A stretch of 5,817 bases of DNA from Armatimonadota bacterium (GTDB taxonomy: Bacteria > Cloacimonadota > Cloacimonadia > Cloacimonadales > TCS61): positions 1-5,817 of the forward strand of contig JAUWNO010000154.1 in NCBI GenBank assembly GCA_030612605.1, read 5' to 3'. Shown here one piece after another: positions 1 through 5,641 of this stretch. How positions within the stretch are numbered: position 1 is the stretch's first letter; every line of letters begins with the position of its first letter. The notes under the pieces are model-generated. The model was given only the letters and a program-made list of their open reading frames with translations, searched no databases and was not told the DNA's origin. A program made the position numbers and the translations under genes.

Positions 1-217
1 ATTCAAATTCGTATTCTGCATAATGTCCGGCTTGCGAACCGAATTCACAACCCAGAACTTCTCCACCGGAAGCAGCAGGTTTTTCATCTTTTCCCTGTGA
101 ACCTTTTTGATCTATAGGGTTTTCAGCTTCGATTGTAATGTATGCAGGTTCTGATGATGATAAAGTTGAAAACAGGGATAGACTAAATATAATGATAAAA
201 ATAATCTTCTTTTCCAT
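1..217 (-). CDS. Exported protein with probable carbohydrate-binding module (N-terminus only)
   Basis: This minus-strand reading frame starts at an ATG (217-215) and runs open for 72 codons to the window edge, so only the N-terminus is present. The start is Met-Glu-Lys-Lys, then a hydrophobic core (about residues 5-19), then a Ser-rich stretch: a classic Sec signal peptide, with cleavage likely somewhere around residues 20-25. The mature part begins YITIEAENP (residues 26-34) and continues with ASGGEVLG (49-56) and GHYAEYEF (64-71). An N-terminal 'EAE' strand, then 'ASGG..LG' and 'AEYEF', is the pattern I know from CBM6/CBM35 beta-sandwich modules that bind polysaccharides. The rest of the protein, perhaps a glycoside hydrolase, a sorting domain or a larger binding protein, lies outside. 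A weak purine-rich stretch (AAAGAGAG) sits about 7-14 bases upstream. The reading frame and signal peptide are seen directly. The CBM family is inferred from a short stretch. Confidence 0.7.
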   Translation of the reverse strand, partial: MEKKIIFIIIFSLSLFSTLSSSEPAYITIEAENPIDQKGSQGKDEKPAASGGEVLGCEFGSQAGHYAEYEFE

Positions 218-238
218 AGATATTTCTCTCTTTTTGAA

Positions 239-435
239 AACCGTTGAAATGGTTATTTTTCTTTTTTGCTTTCCCAACCCACTGGCTGAAGCCTGTGGTT
301 AATGTGATGGTTGTTTCGACTCGAAAGAGAATTGGCGAGTTGAGTACAATCAAAATCCATCTTTCTCTCATTAACCACCAGTTTTAACTGGTGGCAATAG
401 AATAAACCACGAAGACCATAACCGTTTTAACGGTT
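239..435. repeat. Composite palindromic (BIME-like) repeat element
   Basis: Two modules face each other in inverted orientation. The right module (369-435, 67 bases) reads CATTAACCAC, a hairpin (arms 375-383 and 386-394), a 25-base A-rich spacer and a second hairpin (AACCGTT 420-426, AACGGTT 429-435). The left module, read on the minus strand (304-239, 66 bases), has the same start CATTAACCAC, a hairpin (279-287 with 290-298, one mismatch), a 24-base A-rich spacer and a matching second hairpin (239-245 with 248-254). The central 64 bases contain a further palindrome, TTTCGA-c-TCGAAA (314-326), plus GATGG/CCATC (306-310, 357-361), so the whole could fold as one long stem with side hairpins. 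This architecture is that of REP pairs (BIMEs) or a small MITE. It lies in the 5' region of the left-edge gene and just past the stop of the CPBP gene. It could end or stabilise that mRNA, but no T-run follows on the minus strand. Confidence 0.75.
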
Positions 436-449
436 TCCGAATTTAAAAC

Positions 450-3400
450 TCACTTTTCAAATTTTCCTAGCTCTTTCGACCAAAATATTCCAAAAATAAT
501 TATGATCATAACTCCAATAATACTTCCCGGTAAAGCAGCAGGATAGGCAAGATACAAGCCATTCTTTAGTATCTTAAAAAGATAGAGTACACTCATAAAT
601 ATCGGAATGGAAGAAAAAGCAAAACGAGCATAATTCCTATGAAGAAGTATTAATAAAATTCCTGCTATAAATCCAGTAATTAACCAGAAGGCGATGTTAG
701 TTCCAGTAAAAATTTTCAAAGATTTTCCACCTACAAAAATTATTCCAATTAAAATCGGTAACAAAAATCCAATAAATTTTTTCTGCGTCCAATTTTTTGT
801 GATCTTACCAAGCAAAGTAAAAATGAACATTAATAATAAAGTTTCTGCTATAAAGTGATTAACTGGATTTAGAGCAGAACCCAGTAATGGAATCGATGTT
901 CCCCAACTTCCAATTACCGGTTTGAAAGGAACTAAAGATGGAGCAAATAATCCGGCAAAAGTTGCTATTCCAATGATTACCGCACCCCAACCGAGAGCTG
1001 GAAAAAAGCTTTTTGAACCTGCTTGCTCAAGTAATTTCCATTTTGAGATCAATCCGGCAATAACAGCCAAGGCAAAAGATAGGAAAATTGTTTTCAAAAG
1101 AAAGCCAAAAATAGAAGTAAAAATTTGGTTGTTTAAAGGTTCGCTCGTGGAAAACCAGGCTATTCTTGTTTGCCAGGAATTGATAAATAAAATTATTTGA
1201 ATGATAAATAGCAGGAAAAAGAAAATCAGGAAATTTTTTGTTGAGAAATTTTTATTCGTCCACTGAATTATACCGATCACAACTGCCAGTAAATAAACTA
1301 AAAACAGCAGTATATTAAAAAAACTGCCCAAGGTTTCTGCCGGTTTTTTCTGGTTTCGTTCATTTCTCACCCACTCTTCAGGAGCATAAACGAAACTGAT
1401 AATATTTGTTGGAATATCTCCGGAAATTTCTACAGAGTAGCGCAATTCTCCTTCCTGAAGTGTATAATTTATTGTATCAGAAAAAGTAAATTTCCAATCT
1501 CTTCTATTGGGAAGTTTTTCCGGTAAAGCAGAGAGTTCTTTCAATTTTAACGGATCGATTCCATAGATTTCTTTGAGAACTTTATAACTTATTTCCTGAG
1601 CTTCTTTTTTTTCTAAGATCGCTCCTTTTTTATCTTCAGGAAATCGATGCCAGAATCTATCAGCCTTTCCATCTTCGCGAACAAAAATATTATATTCTTC
1701 TGCTCTTTCTGCCACATCTCCTTCAAATCTCAAGAAACGAATTTTCCATGAAGCAGCAGCAAGATATTTTCCTATGAATTTCTCGAAAATATCTTTCCCG
1801 CCCTCCTGCCAGATAAAACGATGCTCGCTGGTCGAATGATCCTGAATCATAGCAAGTATTTCCCAATCATCGGAAAGTTCAATTCCCTGCCTTTCTAATT
1901 CCGCTTTTGCAGTTTCGATCGCCTGTCTCCTACTGACTTTCAAAGGAAGATAAAAATTATGGAAATTAGAAAAACCGATCCAGATTAGAACTCCGATGAT
2001 TCCAGCAACAAGAATCCACTTGATACTTTTTTTGTTAAATTCTGTTGTTTGAGTCGTAATTTTCTCGATTTTTTCTTTCTCCTTTTTAGGAGTAGGCTGC
2101 CAGGAAAGATTCAAATTTTCTTCTTTTATTTCCACTAATTTTTTAGATTGGACCCAGCGATAAATTACGATAAATAATGGGATAAAAAAGAGGATTATAA
2201 AAAATGTTCTTCCAACCCAGATACCTTTGGAAGAAGTTATCCAGATTGGTAAAGACATCAGAATTGCATCAAAAGCAAAGTGCATTAAAATTCCTGTCAA
2301 CAACCCGAAACGCAGATATAAAAAGGCGAAATAGAGAGATGGAATTATCAGTTCCACAACTCGGGCATAAGCTGGTTGAGCTGCATAATTTGCATGTCCG
2401 GCACCGAAAATTAATGCCTGCACTATCAATCCAATTCCGAGAAATAATTTCCTCTTTCCCAGTTTTGTACCGATCAAAACAGCACCGGCAAGAGGAATTG
2501 CTCTGAAAAGACATTCTTCCAAAAAACCTGCCTGAAGAGCATTGGCAATCGCTGAAAACCAGGGGAAATATGTTGCCAGTGAATTAGGGTCAGTAGATAG
2601 AGAAGCAGGATTCCACCAGTTCAAATAGCGCGTTGTGAAAAAATAGAAAATTAAAATAAAGACAAGAGATAAAACAGAAATATAATAACCGGCAATTGTA
2701 TTTCCCAGGATTCTCTTGGAATTTGCAACATCTTTTTTCCAGATATTCCAGAAGCGAATATGCTTGGGAAAAGCTTTTCGAGTTAAACTTTCCGCAGCCA
2801 TAAACGTTAATGCCAGCAGCAGGAAATTACCGATAAAACCTAAGAAGGATTGCATTATCTGCTGAAATAAATAAGCATTTTTGGAAATTGCTGTGTCATA
2901 CCAATTCCAGTATAAAGGCAGGTAATTGAAGCTGGCGATAAATCCGAGAAAAGCAACGATAAAAGCCCACAGAATTGCTTTTCGCCAGAGTAACCAGCGT
3001 TTTCTCATTAATATAAAAATACCAATTATGATCCCGCCAATGCCATACAAAATTGCCATAACGATCATACCGGCGGTTGAAATCGTATTATTTGCTGAAC
3101 GCATTTCCTGGTATCGTCTTTTGAATGCTTCCGGGATTTTCACAAAATGTCTAAGTTCGGTTATTTTATCTCCGCTGACTGTTACCTGCAATCGATAGCG
3201 TGCTTCCTCGATCTTCAAATCCGGTCGTTCATAAACAAAAGTGTGATCAATTCTTCCACAAATAACCTCATTCTTTTTATCCTCGACCAACTCGAATTCA
3301 GTTAGATCGATGTTCCATTTTTCGGTGGCAAAAGTTTCTGCGATATACCGGGCAGAATCGGGTGAGATGTTCGTTCCTTCTTCAGTTTCCGGTAGTTTCT

Positions 3401-3788
3401 CTAAAAAGCCATAATGCTTTCCATCAGGTGTGAACCAGATTTTTGTTTCTTTGGTTTCATTCTCTTTGAAAAGACGGACCTGCCATTTATAAGGTTTGTA
3501 AAGTTCTCCTTCGAGCATTTCTATAAAAATTTCTTTTCCGCCACCTTCGAGTTCCACATAGATTTGAGTAAAATAATCCTCATCGAAAATGGCAGCTTGC
3601 TCATATTCATCCGGTCCTAAACCATATTTTTCGGCAAGAATTGAAGCTTCCGCAAAAGCCTGTTTTCTATCCATCGAAATATCGAGATTCACAAAAGGCA
3701 TGACAACGGGAAAATACTTGAGAACGAACAAAATCCCTAATATTGTTAAAATCGTGAAAACTATCCAAAATCCTTTTTTTCTATACAT
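450..3788 (-). CDS. CPBP-family intramembrane protease, internally duplicated with a degenerate second half
   Basis: A 1112-residue polytopic membrane protein (numbered from the ATG at 3788). Order: membrane anchor (about 6-28); extracytoplasmic PepSY-like domain (about 36-236); membrane segments from about 237; CPBP catalytic domain; Lys/Glu-rich linker (about 549-586); second anchor (588-607); second ectodomain (about 616-820); second membrane block to the C-terminus. CPBP motifs in half one are EECLFR (424-429: E424, E425, R429), FGAGH (461-465: H465) and HFAFD (503-507: H503, D507), the glutamate/histidine signature of Rce1-type proteases. Half two repeats the unit: GGKEIF (83-88) with GGKDIF (663-668), WQVR (102-105) with WKIR (681-684), ARYRLQVTVSGD with GELRYSVEISGD. 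Its catalytic positions read AETLLL (981-986), K1022, R1055 and S1059. Known relatives process prenylated proteins or peptides or give bacteriocin immunity; the substrate here is unknown. A TTG at 3791 would add one residue; the ATG fits the ribosome site better. Confidence 0.92.
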   Translation of the reverse strand: MYRKKGFWIVFTILTILGILFVLKYFPVVMPFVNLDISMDRKQAFAEASILAEKYGLGPDEYEQAAIFDEDYFTQIYVELEGGGKEIFIEMLEGELYKPYKWQVRLFKENETKETKIWFTPDGKHYGFLEKLPETEEGTNISPDSARYIAETFATEKWNIDLTEFELVEDKKNEVICGRIDHTFVYERPDLKIEEARYRLQVTVSGDKITELRHFVKIPEAFKRRYQEMRSANNTISTAGMIVMAILYGIGGIIIGIFILMRKRWLLWRKAILWAFIVAFLGFIASFNYLPLYWNWYDTAISKNAYLFQQIMQSFLGFIGNFLLLALTFMAAESLTRKAFPKHIRFWNIWKKDVANSKRILGNTIAGYYISVLSLVFILIFYFFTTRYLNWWNPASLSTDPNSLATYFPWFSAIANALQAGFLEECLFRAIPLAGAVLIGTKLGKRKLFLGIGLIVQALIFGAGHANYAAQPAYARVVELIIPSLYFAFLYLRFGLLTGILMHFAFDAILMSLPIWITSSKGIWVGRTFFIILFFIPLFIVIYRWVQSKKLVEIKEENLNLSWQPTPKKEKEKIEKITTQTTEFNKKSIKWILVAGIIGVLIWIGFSNFHNFYLPLKVSRRQAIETAKAELERQGIELSDDWEILAMIQDHSTSEHRFIWQEGGKDIFEKFIGKYLAAASWKIRFLRFEGDVAERAEEYNIFVREDGKADRFWHRFPEDKKGAILEKKEAQEISYKVLKEIYGIDPLKLKELSALPEKLPNRRDWKFTFSDTINYTLQEGELRYSVEISGDIPTNIISFVYAPEEWVRNERNQKKPAETLGSFFNILLFLVYLLAVVIGIIQWTNKNFSTKNFLIFFFLLFIIQIILFINSWQTRIAWFSTSEPLNNQIFTSIFGFLLKTIFLSFALAVIAGLISKWKLLEQAGSKSFFPALGWGAVIIGIATFAGLFAPSLVPFKPVIGSWGTSIPLLGSALNPVNHFIAETLLLMFIFTLLGKITKNWTQKKFIGFLLPILIGIIFVGGKSLKIFTGTNIAFWLITGFIAGILLILLHRNYARFAFSSIPIFMSVLYLFKILKNGLYLAYPAALPGSIIGVMIIIIFGIFWSKELGKFEK

Positions 3789-3793
3789 CAAAT

Positions 3794-3799
3794 CCTCCT
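3794..3799 (-). promoter_or_regulatory. Ribosome binding site deciding the CPBP gene start
   Basis: On the minus strand the sequence reads AGGAGG, then ATTTG, then ATG. Spacing to the ATG (3788) is five bases, while the in-frame TTG (3791) would be only two bases away. The ATG is therefore the better start. A full consensus Shine-Dalgarno also shows that this organism uses anti-SD-guided initiation. Confidence 0.8.
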
Positions 3800-3934
3800 G
3801 TAGTTTTTTGAAATAGACATTTGAAAATAATCGATATTTGTAAAGAATTTCTTTTTTTGGAAAATTAGATTCTTACGGAATTAAACTTAGTATCTTATTT
3901 CTAATATTCTTGTTTTTTTTGGCAAAAGATTTTT

Positions 3935-4097
3935 TTAGCAACTAACCCAAAACATATTTAAAAGAAGTTTCAATGAAGAAATTAAATATGATGGGCAGGC
4001 AAACACTAACAACAACAAACTTATTTATTTTTTGTTAGATATTGTTCGTTTTGTTTACCCTGTTAATTTTTTTTATTTAACTGGGGTTCGTTGCTAA
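3935..4097. repeat. 163-base segment bounded by near-perfect 14-base inverted repeats
   Basis: TTAGCAACTAACCC (3935-3948) and GGGTTCGTTGCTAA (4084-4097) are reverse complements at 13 of 14 positions. The segment between them has no convincing ORF and contains a smaller hairpin, CTAACAA/TTGTTAG. Flanking bases on both sides are T-runs, so a target-site duplication cannot be judged. Possible readings are a tiny non-autonomous mobile element (MITE) or a long stem in the leader of the CPBP transcript. The repeat is directly visible; its nature is open. Confidence 0.5.
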
Positions 4098-4146
4098 TTT
4101 TTTGGTTTCGGTTTATCCGAGTTAGGCACTTACGATTTCAAACTTA

Positions 4147-4263
4147 CTAATCTGACCACTCGTGAAAGGTCAGATCGTGAAATTCCAAATAATAAATATC
4201 GAAATAACAAACCGGCGTTGCTTTTATTTGTTTTGAATTTGTAATTTTAATTCTGTTTTTCAT
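4147..4263 (-). CDS. Doubtful 38-residue small ORF
   Basis: ATG at 4263 to TAG at 4147-4149 on the minus strand encodes 38 residues. It starts MKNRIKITNSKQ, is basic at the N-terminus, and has an aromatic/acidic second half (CYFDIYYLEF, then HDLTFHEWSD). A purine-rich GAGAGAAAGG abuts the ATG, giving at best a poor ribosome site. It sits between the MBL gene and the CPBP gene on their strand. The last third coincides with the 4150-4175 palindrome, which suggests the frame may be open only by chance. I do not recognise it. Confidence 0.18.
   Translation of the reverse strand: MKNRIKITNSKQIKATPVCYFDIYYLEFHDLTFHEWSD
4150..4175. repeat. Hairpin with 8-base stem
   Basis: ATCTGACC (4150-4157) pairs perfectly with GGTCAGAT (4168-4175) across a 10-base loop. 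No T-run follows on the minus strand (GTAAG follows), so it is not a standard intrinsic terminator for the MBL transcript. It overlaps the doubtful small ORF. Confidence 0.5.
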
Positions 4264-4289
4264 CCTTTCTCTCAACTCTTTAAGAATAG

Positions 4290-4374
4290 CTTCCGAATGT
4301 TTCGACTTAGTCGAATCTTCGGAATGTTGAGGTGCTCAAACAATCGGAAGATCAGCGAGCTGAACATTCCGATG
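4290..4374. repeat. Cluster of four copies of a ~12-base module in both orientations
   Basis: The module CTTCCGAATGTT appears at 4290-4301, as CTTCGGAATGTT at 4317-4328, inverted as CAATCGGAAG at 4341-4350 and inverted as AACATTCCGATG at 4363-4374. Between copies one and two lies a perfect TTCGAC-tta-GTCGAA hairpin (4301-4315); between copies three and four lies TCAGC-GA-GCTGA (4352-4363). Several mutually exclusive stems are possible. It begins 19 bases past the MBL stop codon, so it may act in 3'-end formation or mRNA stability of that gene. It may equally be a REP-like repeat that tends to settle behind genes. Confidence 0.6.
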
Positions 4375-4393
4375 TTTATTGCTTAGTCATAAT

Positions 4394-5233
4394 TTACTCA
4401 TATTCAAGACTTAACCCCACACTAACTTCTTCCATTTTCACGATTTTCGATAAAGCAATCTTAGAATACAAATCCGTGCAGTGGCAGGCGTACATTCTTT
4501 GCAGATTCAGTTTTTTCAAATAATCCAAGGTTCCCTGCATTTGTTTATGAGAAGGATTTAAAAGGTGAAATCCACCGATAACATCAATTATCCGATCATC
4601 TTTGCAAACCTTCTTAGCATATTCGATAATATTACAAATTCCCGAATGAGAACAGCCCGTGATGATGACCAATCCATTTTCAGATCTATAAACTAAAGCA
4701 GAATCATCCCATAAAAAATCATCTTCAATAGAATCCGGTTTGATAATTTTACCAAACGGATACTTAGCTTCAAAATCGTTCTTTCTTTCGATCTCACCGA
4801 GAAAAACAATTTTATCCGTCAGCCAAACAGGATATTTACTCAATTTCATCTGATAATGTCGTGACAGTTTTTCTTCGGAAATGAGCGAACCTGCTTCCGG
4901 TAATCCAGCAACAATTTTAGTAAGAAAAGCTTCAGGATGGGCAATAACAGTTGGTTTTTTAATATCGAGCTTTTCCAATATTGCTTCCGTATGAAGTTTG
5001 ATGAGAGGTTCCAGTCCTCCTGTATGATCGATGTGTCCGTGTGAAATGACGAGAAAATCAAGATTCAAAAGATCGATCTTCATTTTTTGAGCATTCTTGA
5101 TAAATATATCGGAATATCCTACATCGAAAAGAATTCTTTTATTTCCTTCTTCAATAAAATAGGAAACTGCCGGTTCACCGAAGAAATATCTGTCTATGAA
5201 TGTGTTGTTATCCACGAGGATTGTTAGTTTCAT
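4394..5233 (-). CDS. MBL-fold metallo-hydrolase, COG1237 (dihydropteroate-type) family
   Basis: A 279-residue soluble protein with no signal peptide, full length for its family. The metallo-beta-lactamase signature SHGHIDHTGG sits at residues 64-73 (H65, H67, D69, H70), after the strand ILFDVGYSD (34-42). Further family landmarks are DDSALVY (176-182), TGCSHSGI (192-199, H196 as likely third metal ligand), GGFHL (220-224, H223) and ACHCTD (249-254, H251). The TGCSHSGI plus GGFHL plus CHCT combination is what I associate with COG1237, which includes the archaeal enzyme annotated as 7,8-dihydropterin-6-methyl-4-(beta-D-ribofuranosyl)aminobenzene-5'-phosphate synthase. Bacterial members are rarely characterised, so the exact substrate should not be assumed. 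It is probably a cytoplasmic zinc enzyme. It starts at ATG 5233 after AAAGGAG, is divergent from rpsT and has no close co-directional partner. Confidence 0.9.
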   Translation of the reverse strand: MKLTILVDNNTFIDRYFFGEPAVSYFIEEGNKRILFDVGYSDIFIKNAQKMKIDLLNLDFLVISHGHIDHTGGLEPLIKLHTEAILEKLDIKKPTVIAHPEAFLTKIVAGLPEAGSLISEEKLSRHYQMKLSKYPVWLTDKIVFLGEIERKNDFEAKYPFGKIIKPDSIEDDFLWDDSALVYRSENGLVIITGCSHSGICNIIEYAKKVCKDDRIIDVIGGFHLLNPSHKQMQGTLDYLKKLNLQRMYACHCTDLYSKIALSKIVKMEEVSVGLSLEYE

Positions 5234-5243
5234 TTATTTTGTT

Positions 5244-5250
5244 CTCCTTT
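5244..5250 (-). promoter_or_regulatory. Ribosome binding site of the MBL gene
   Basis: AAAGGAG on the minus strand lies 10 bases before the ATG at 5233. This is slightly long but acceptable spacing, and it supports that start. Confidence 0.7.
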
Positions 5251-5322
5251 GATTTTTTTCTTTTAACTTCAAACTCTTTTCTGGGTAGATCCAAATTCTG
5301 CTTCTAATCTTGAGGAAGAACC

Positions 5323-5334
5323 ATTATATGTCAA
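5323..5334 (-). promoter_or_regulatory. Possible promoter of the MBL gene
   Basis: On the minus strand TTGACA (5334-5329) is followed immediately by TATAAT (5328-5323), about 90 bases before the MBL ATG. Both are perfect consensus hexamers but with no spacer, so they cannot work as one sigma-70 pair. TATAAT may be a -10 box with a poor -35 further upstream, since no good hexamer lies 16-18 bases before it. Confidence 0.35.
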
Positions 5335-5364
5335 ACAGAAAATAAACCTCAGTTAAGCTCCCCT

Positions 5365-5382
5365 CTATCAGCGAGCTGATAG
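5365..5382. repeat. Short perfect hairpin with GA centre
   Basis: CTATCAGC (5365-5372) and GCTGATAG (5375-5382) form a perfect 8-base inverted repeat around GA. The core TCAGCGAGCTGA recurs exactly at 4352-4363 behind the MBL gene, and a related GGCGAGTTGA lies at 334-343 inside the left composite repeat. Confidence 0.6.
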
Positions 5383-5443
5383 TTCATTTAAGAAGAAAAG
5401 ATGAAGTTTGCTTTGGAGTTATTCATTTTCATTATTATTAATC

Positions 5444-5500
5444 TTCAATATTCCCCGAACAGTCGCAAGCTCCTTACGGGGCAGGCAATATTCAATATTC
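5444..5500. repeat. Small palindromic insert flanked by TTCAATATTC direct repeats
   Basis: TTCAATATTC occurs at 5444-5453 and 5491-5500, with an extra CAATATTC at 5486-5493. Between them is a CCCCG (5453-5457) / CGGGG (5477-5481) stem, far richer in GC than its surroundings. The arrangement looks like a short palindromic unit inserted with, or sitting between, duplicated target bases. Tandem slippage of CAATATT alone would also explain the repeats on the right. Confidence 0.45.
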
Positions 5501-5583
5501 AATGTTTGGTTTCATAGAAGTTTTTACTCAATATAACCAAACCTGGTTTATTAATAATTTCTTTTAATCTCTTTAAAAAATAT

Positions 5584-5589
5584 TTGACA
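5584..5589 (+). promoter_or_regulatory. Possible -35 box for rpsT
   Basis: A perfect TTGACA lies 52 bases before the rpsT start codon on the plus strand. No good -10 hexamer is found 16-18 bases downstream; the sequence there is T/C-rich. The call therefore rests on one hexamer and on position only. Confidence 0.3.
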
Positions 5590-5632
5590 TAAAATACACT
5601 TAACTTTTTCTGCCTCAAAAAAATATAGATTT

Positions 5633-5637
5633 GGAGG
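5633..5637 (+). promoter_or_regulatory. Ribosome binding site of rpsT
   Basis: GGAGG is followed by AAAA and then the ATG at 5642. The short four-base gap is tolerable, and the site fits the strong expression expected of a ribosomal protein gene. Confidence 0.75.
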
Positions 5638-5641
5638 AAAA

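Larger units (their letters stand above)
3801..4289. other. Gap upstream of the CPBP gene: AT-rich, repeat-bearing, no firm gene
   Basis: Nearly 500 bases between the CPBP start and the repeat cluster that follows the MBL gene. It is strongly T-rich on the plus strand, with several runs of six or more T. It holds a 14-base inverted repeat (3935-3948 with 4084-4097), a small CTAACAA/TTGTTAG hairpin inside it (about 4007-4038), a TCGG/CCGA hairpin (4108-4120), an 8-base stem (4150-4175) and one doubtful 38-codon ORF. The CPBP promoter should lie on the minus strand here, but I could not pick a convincing -35/-10 pair. I see no tRNA or recognised riboswitch. Confidence 0.5.
5251..5641. other. 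Divergent intergenic region between the MBL gene and rpsT
   Basis: Close to 390 bases without a convincing gene. It should hold the outward promoters for both neighbours. Visible contents: a minus-strand TATAAT abutting TTGACA (5323-5334), an 8-base hairpin (5365-5382), a small palindromic insert flanked by direct repeats (5444-5500), an AAACC-t-GGTTT palindrome (5539-5549) and a plus-strand TTGACA (5584-5589) ahead of rpsT. Confidence 0.55.

Noticed and set aside
239..270. Hairpin AACCGTT/AATGGTT followed by T-rich sequence as a plus-strand intrinsic terminator
   Set aside because: No plus-strand gene lies upstream of it, and the hairpin is better explained as one arm of the composite repeat.
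183..371. 62-codon minus-strand ORF overlapping the left-edge gene start
   Set aside because: Most of it is read through the composite palindromic repeat, and its end overlaps the better-supported signal-peptide gene in another frame; no ribosome site or family likeness.
239..435. CRISPR array
   Set aside because: The repeats are two inverted modules, not direct repeats with unique equal spacers; no cas genes.
2269..2514. 81-codon minus-strand ORF and several plus-strand ORFs of 68-100 codons inside the CPBP gene, and one of 71 codons inside the MBL gene
   Set aside because: All lie wholly within well-supported genes in other frames and show no recognisable family or ribosome site.
3974..4039. 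21-codon plus-strand ORF beginning MKKLNMM
   Set aside because: Very short, low-complexity Thr/Asn codons from an ACA-rich run, and opposite to its neighbours.
4075..4127. Integron attC-like site: RYYYAAC (4075-4081) and GTTRRRY (4121-4127) boxes about 50 bases apart
   Set aside because: The two boxes pair poorly beyond AAC/GTT, no complementary L boxes with an extrahelical base are visible, and there is no cassette gene or integrase in the window.
5401..5517. 38-codon plus-strand ORF with a hydrophobic start
   Set aside because: It runs through the GC-rich palindrome and the CAATATTC repeats; only a weak purine stretch precedes it and the hydrophobic look follows from T-rich DNA.
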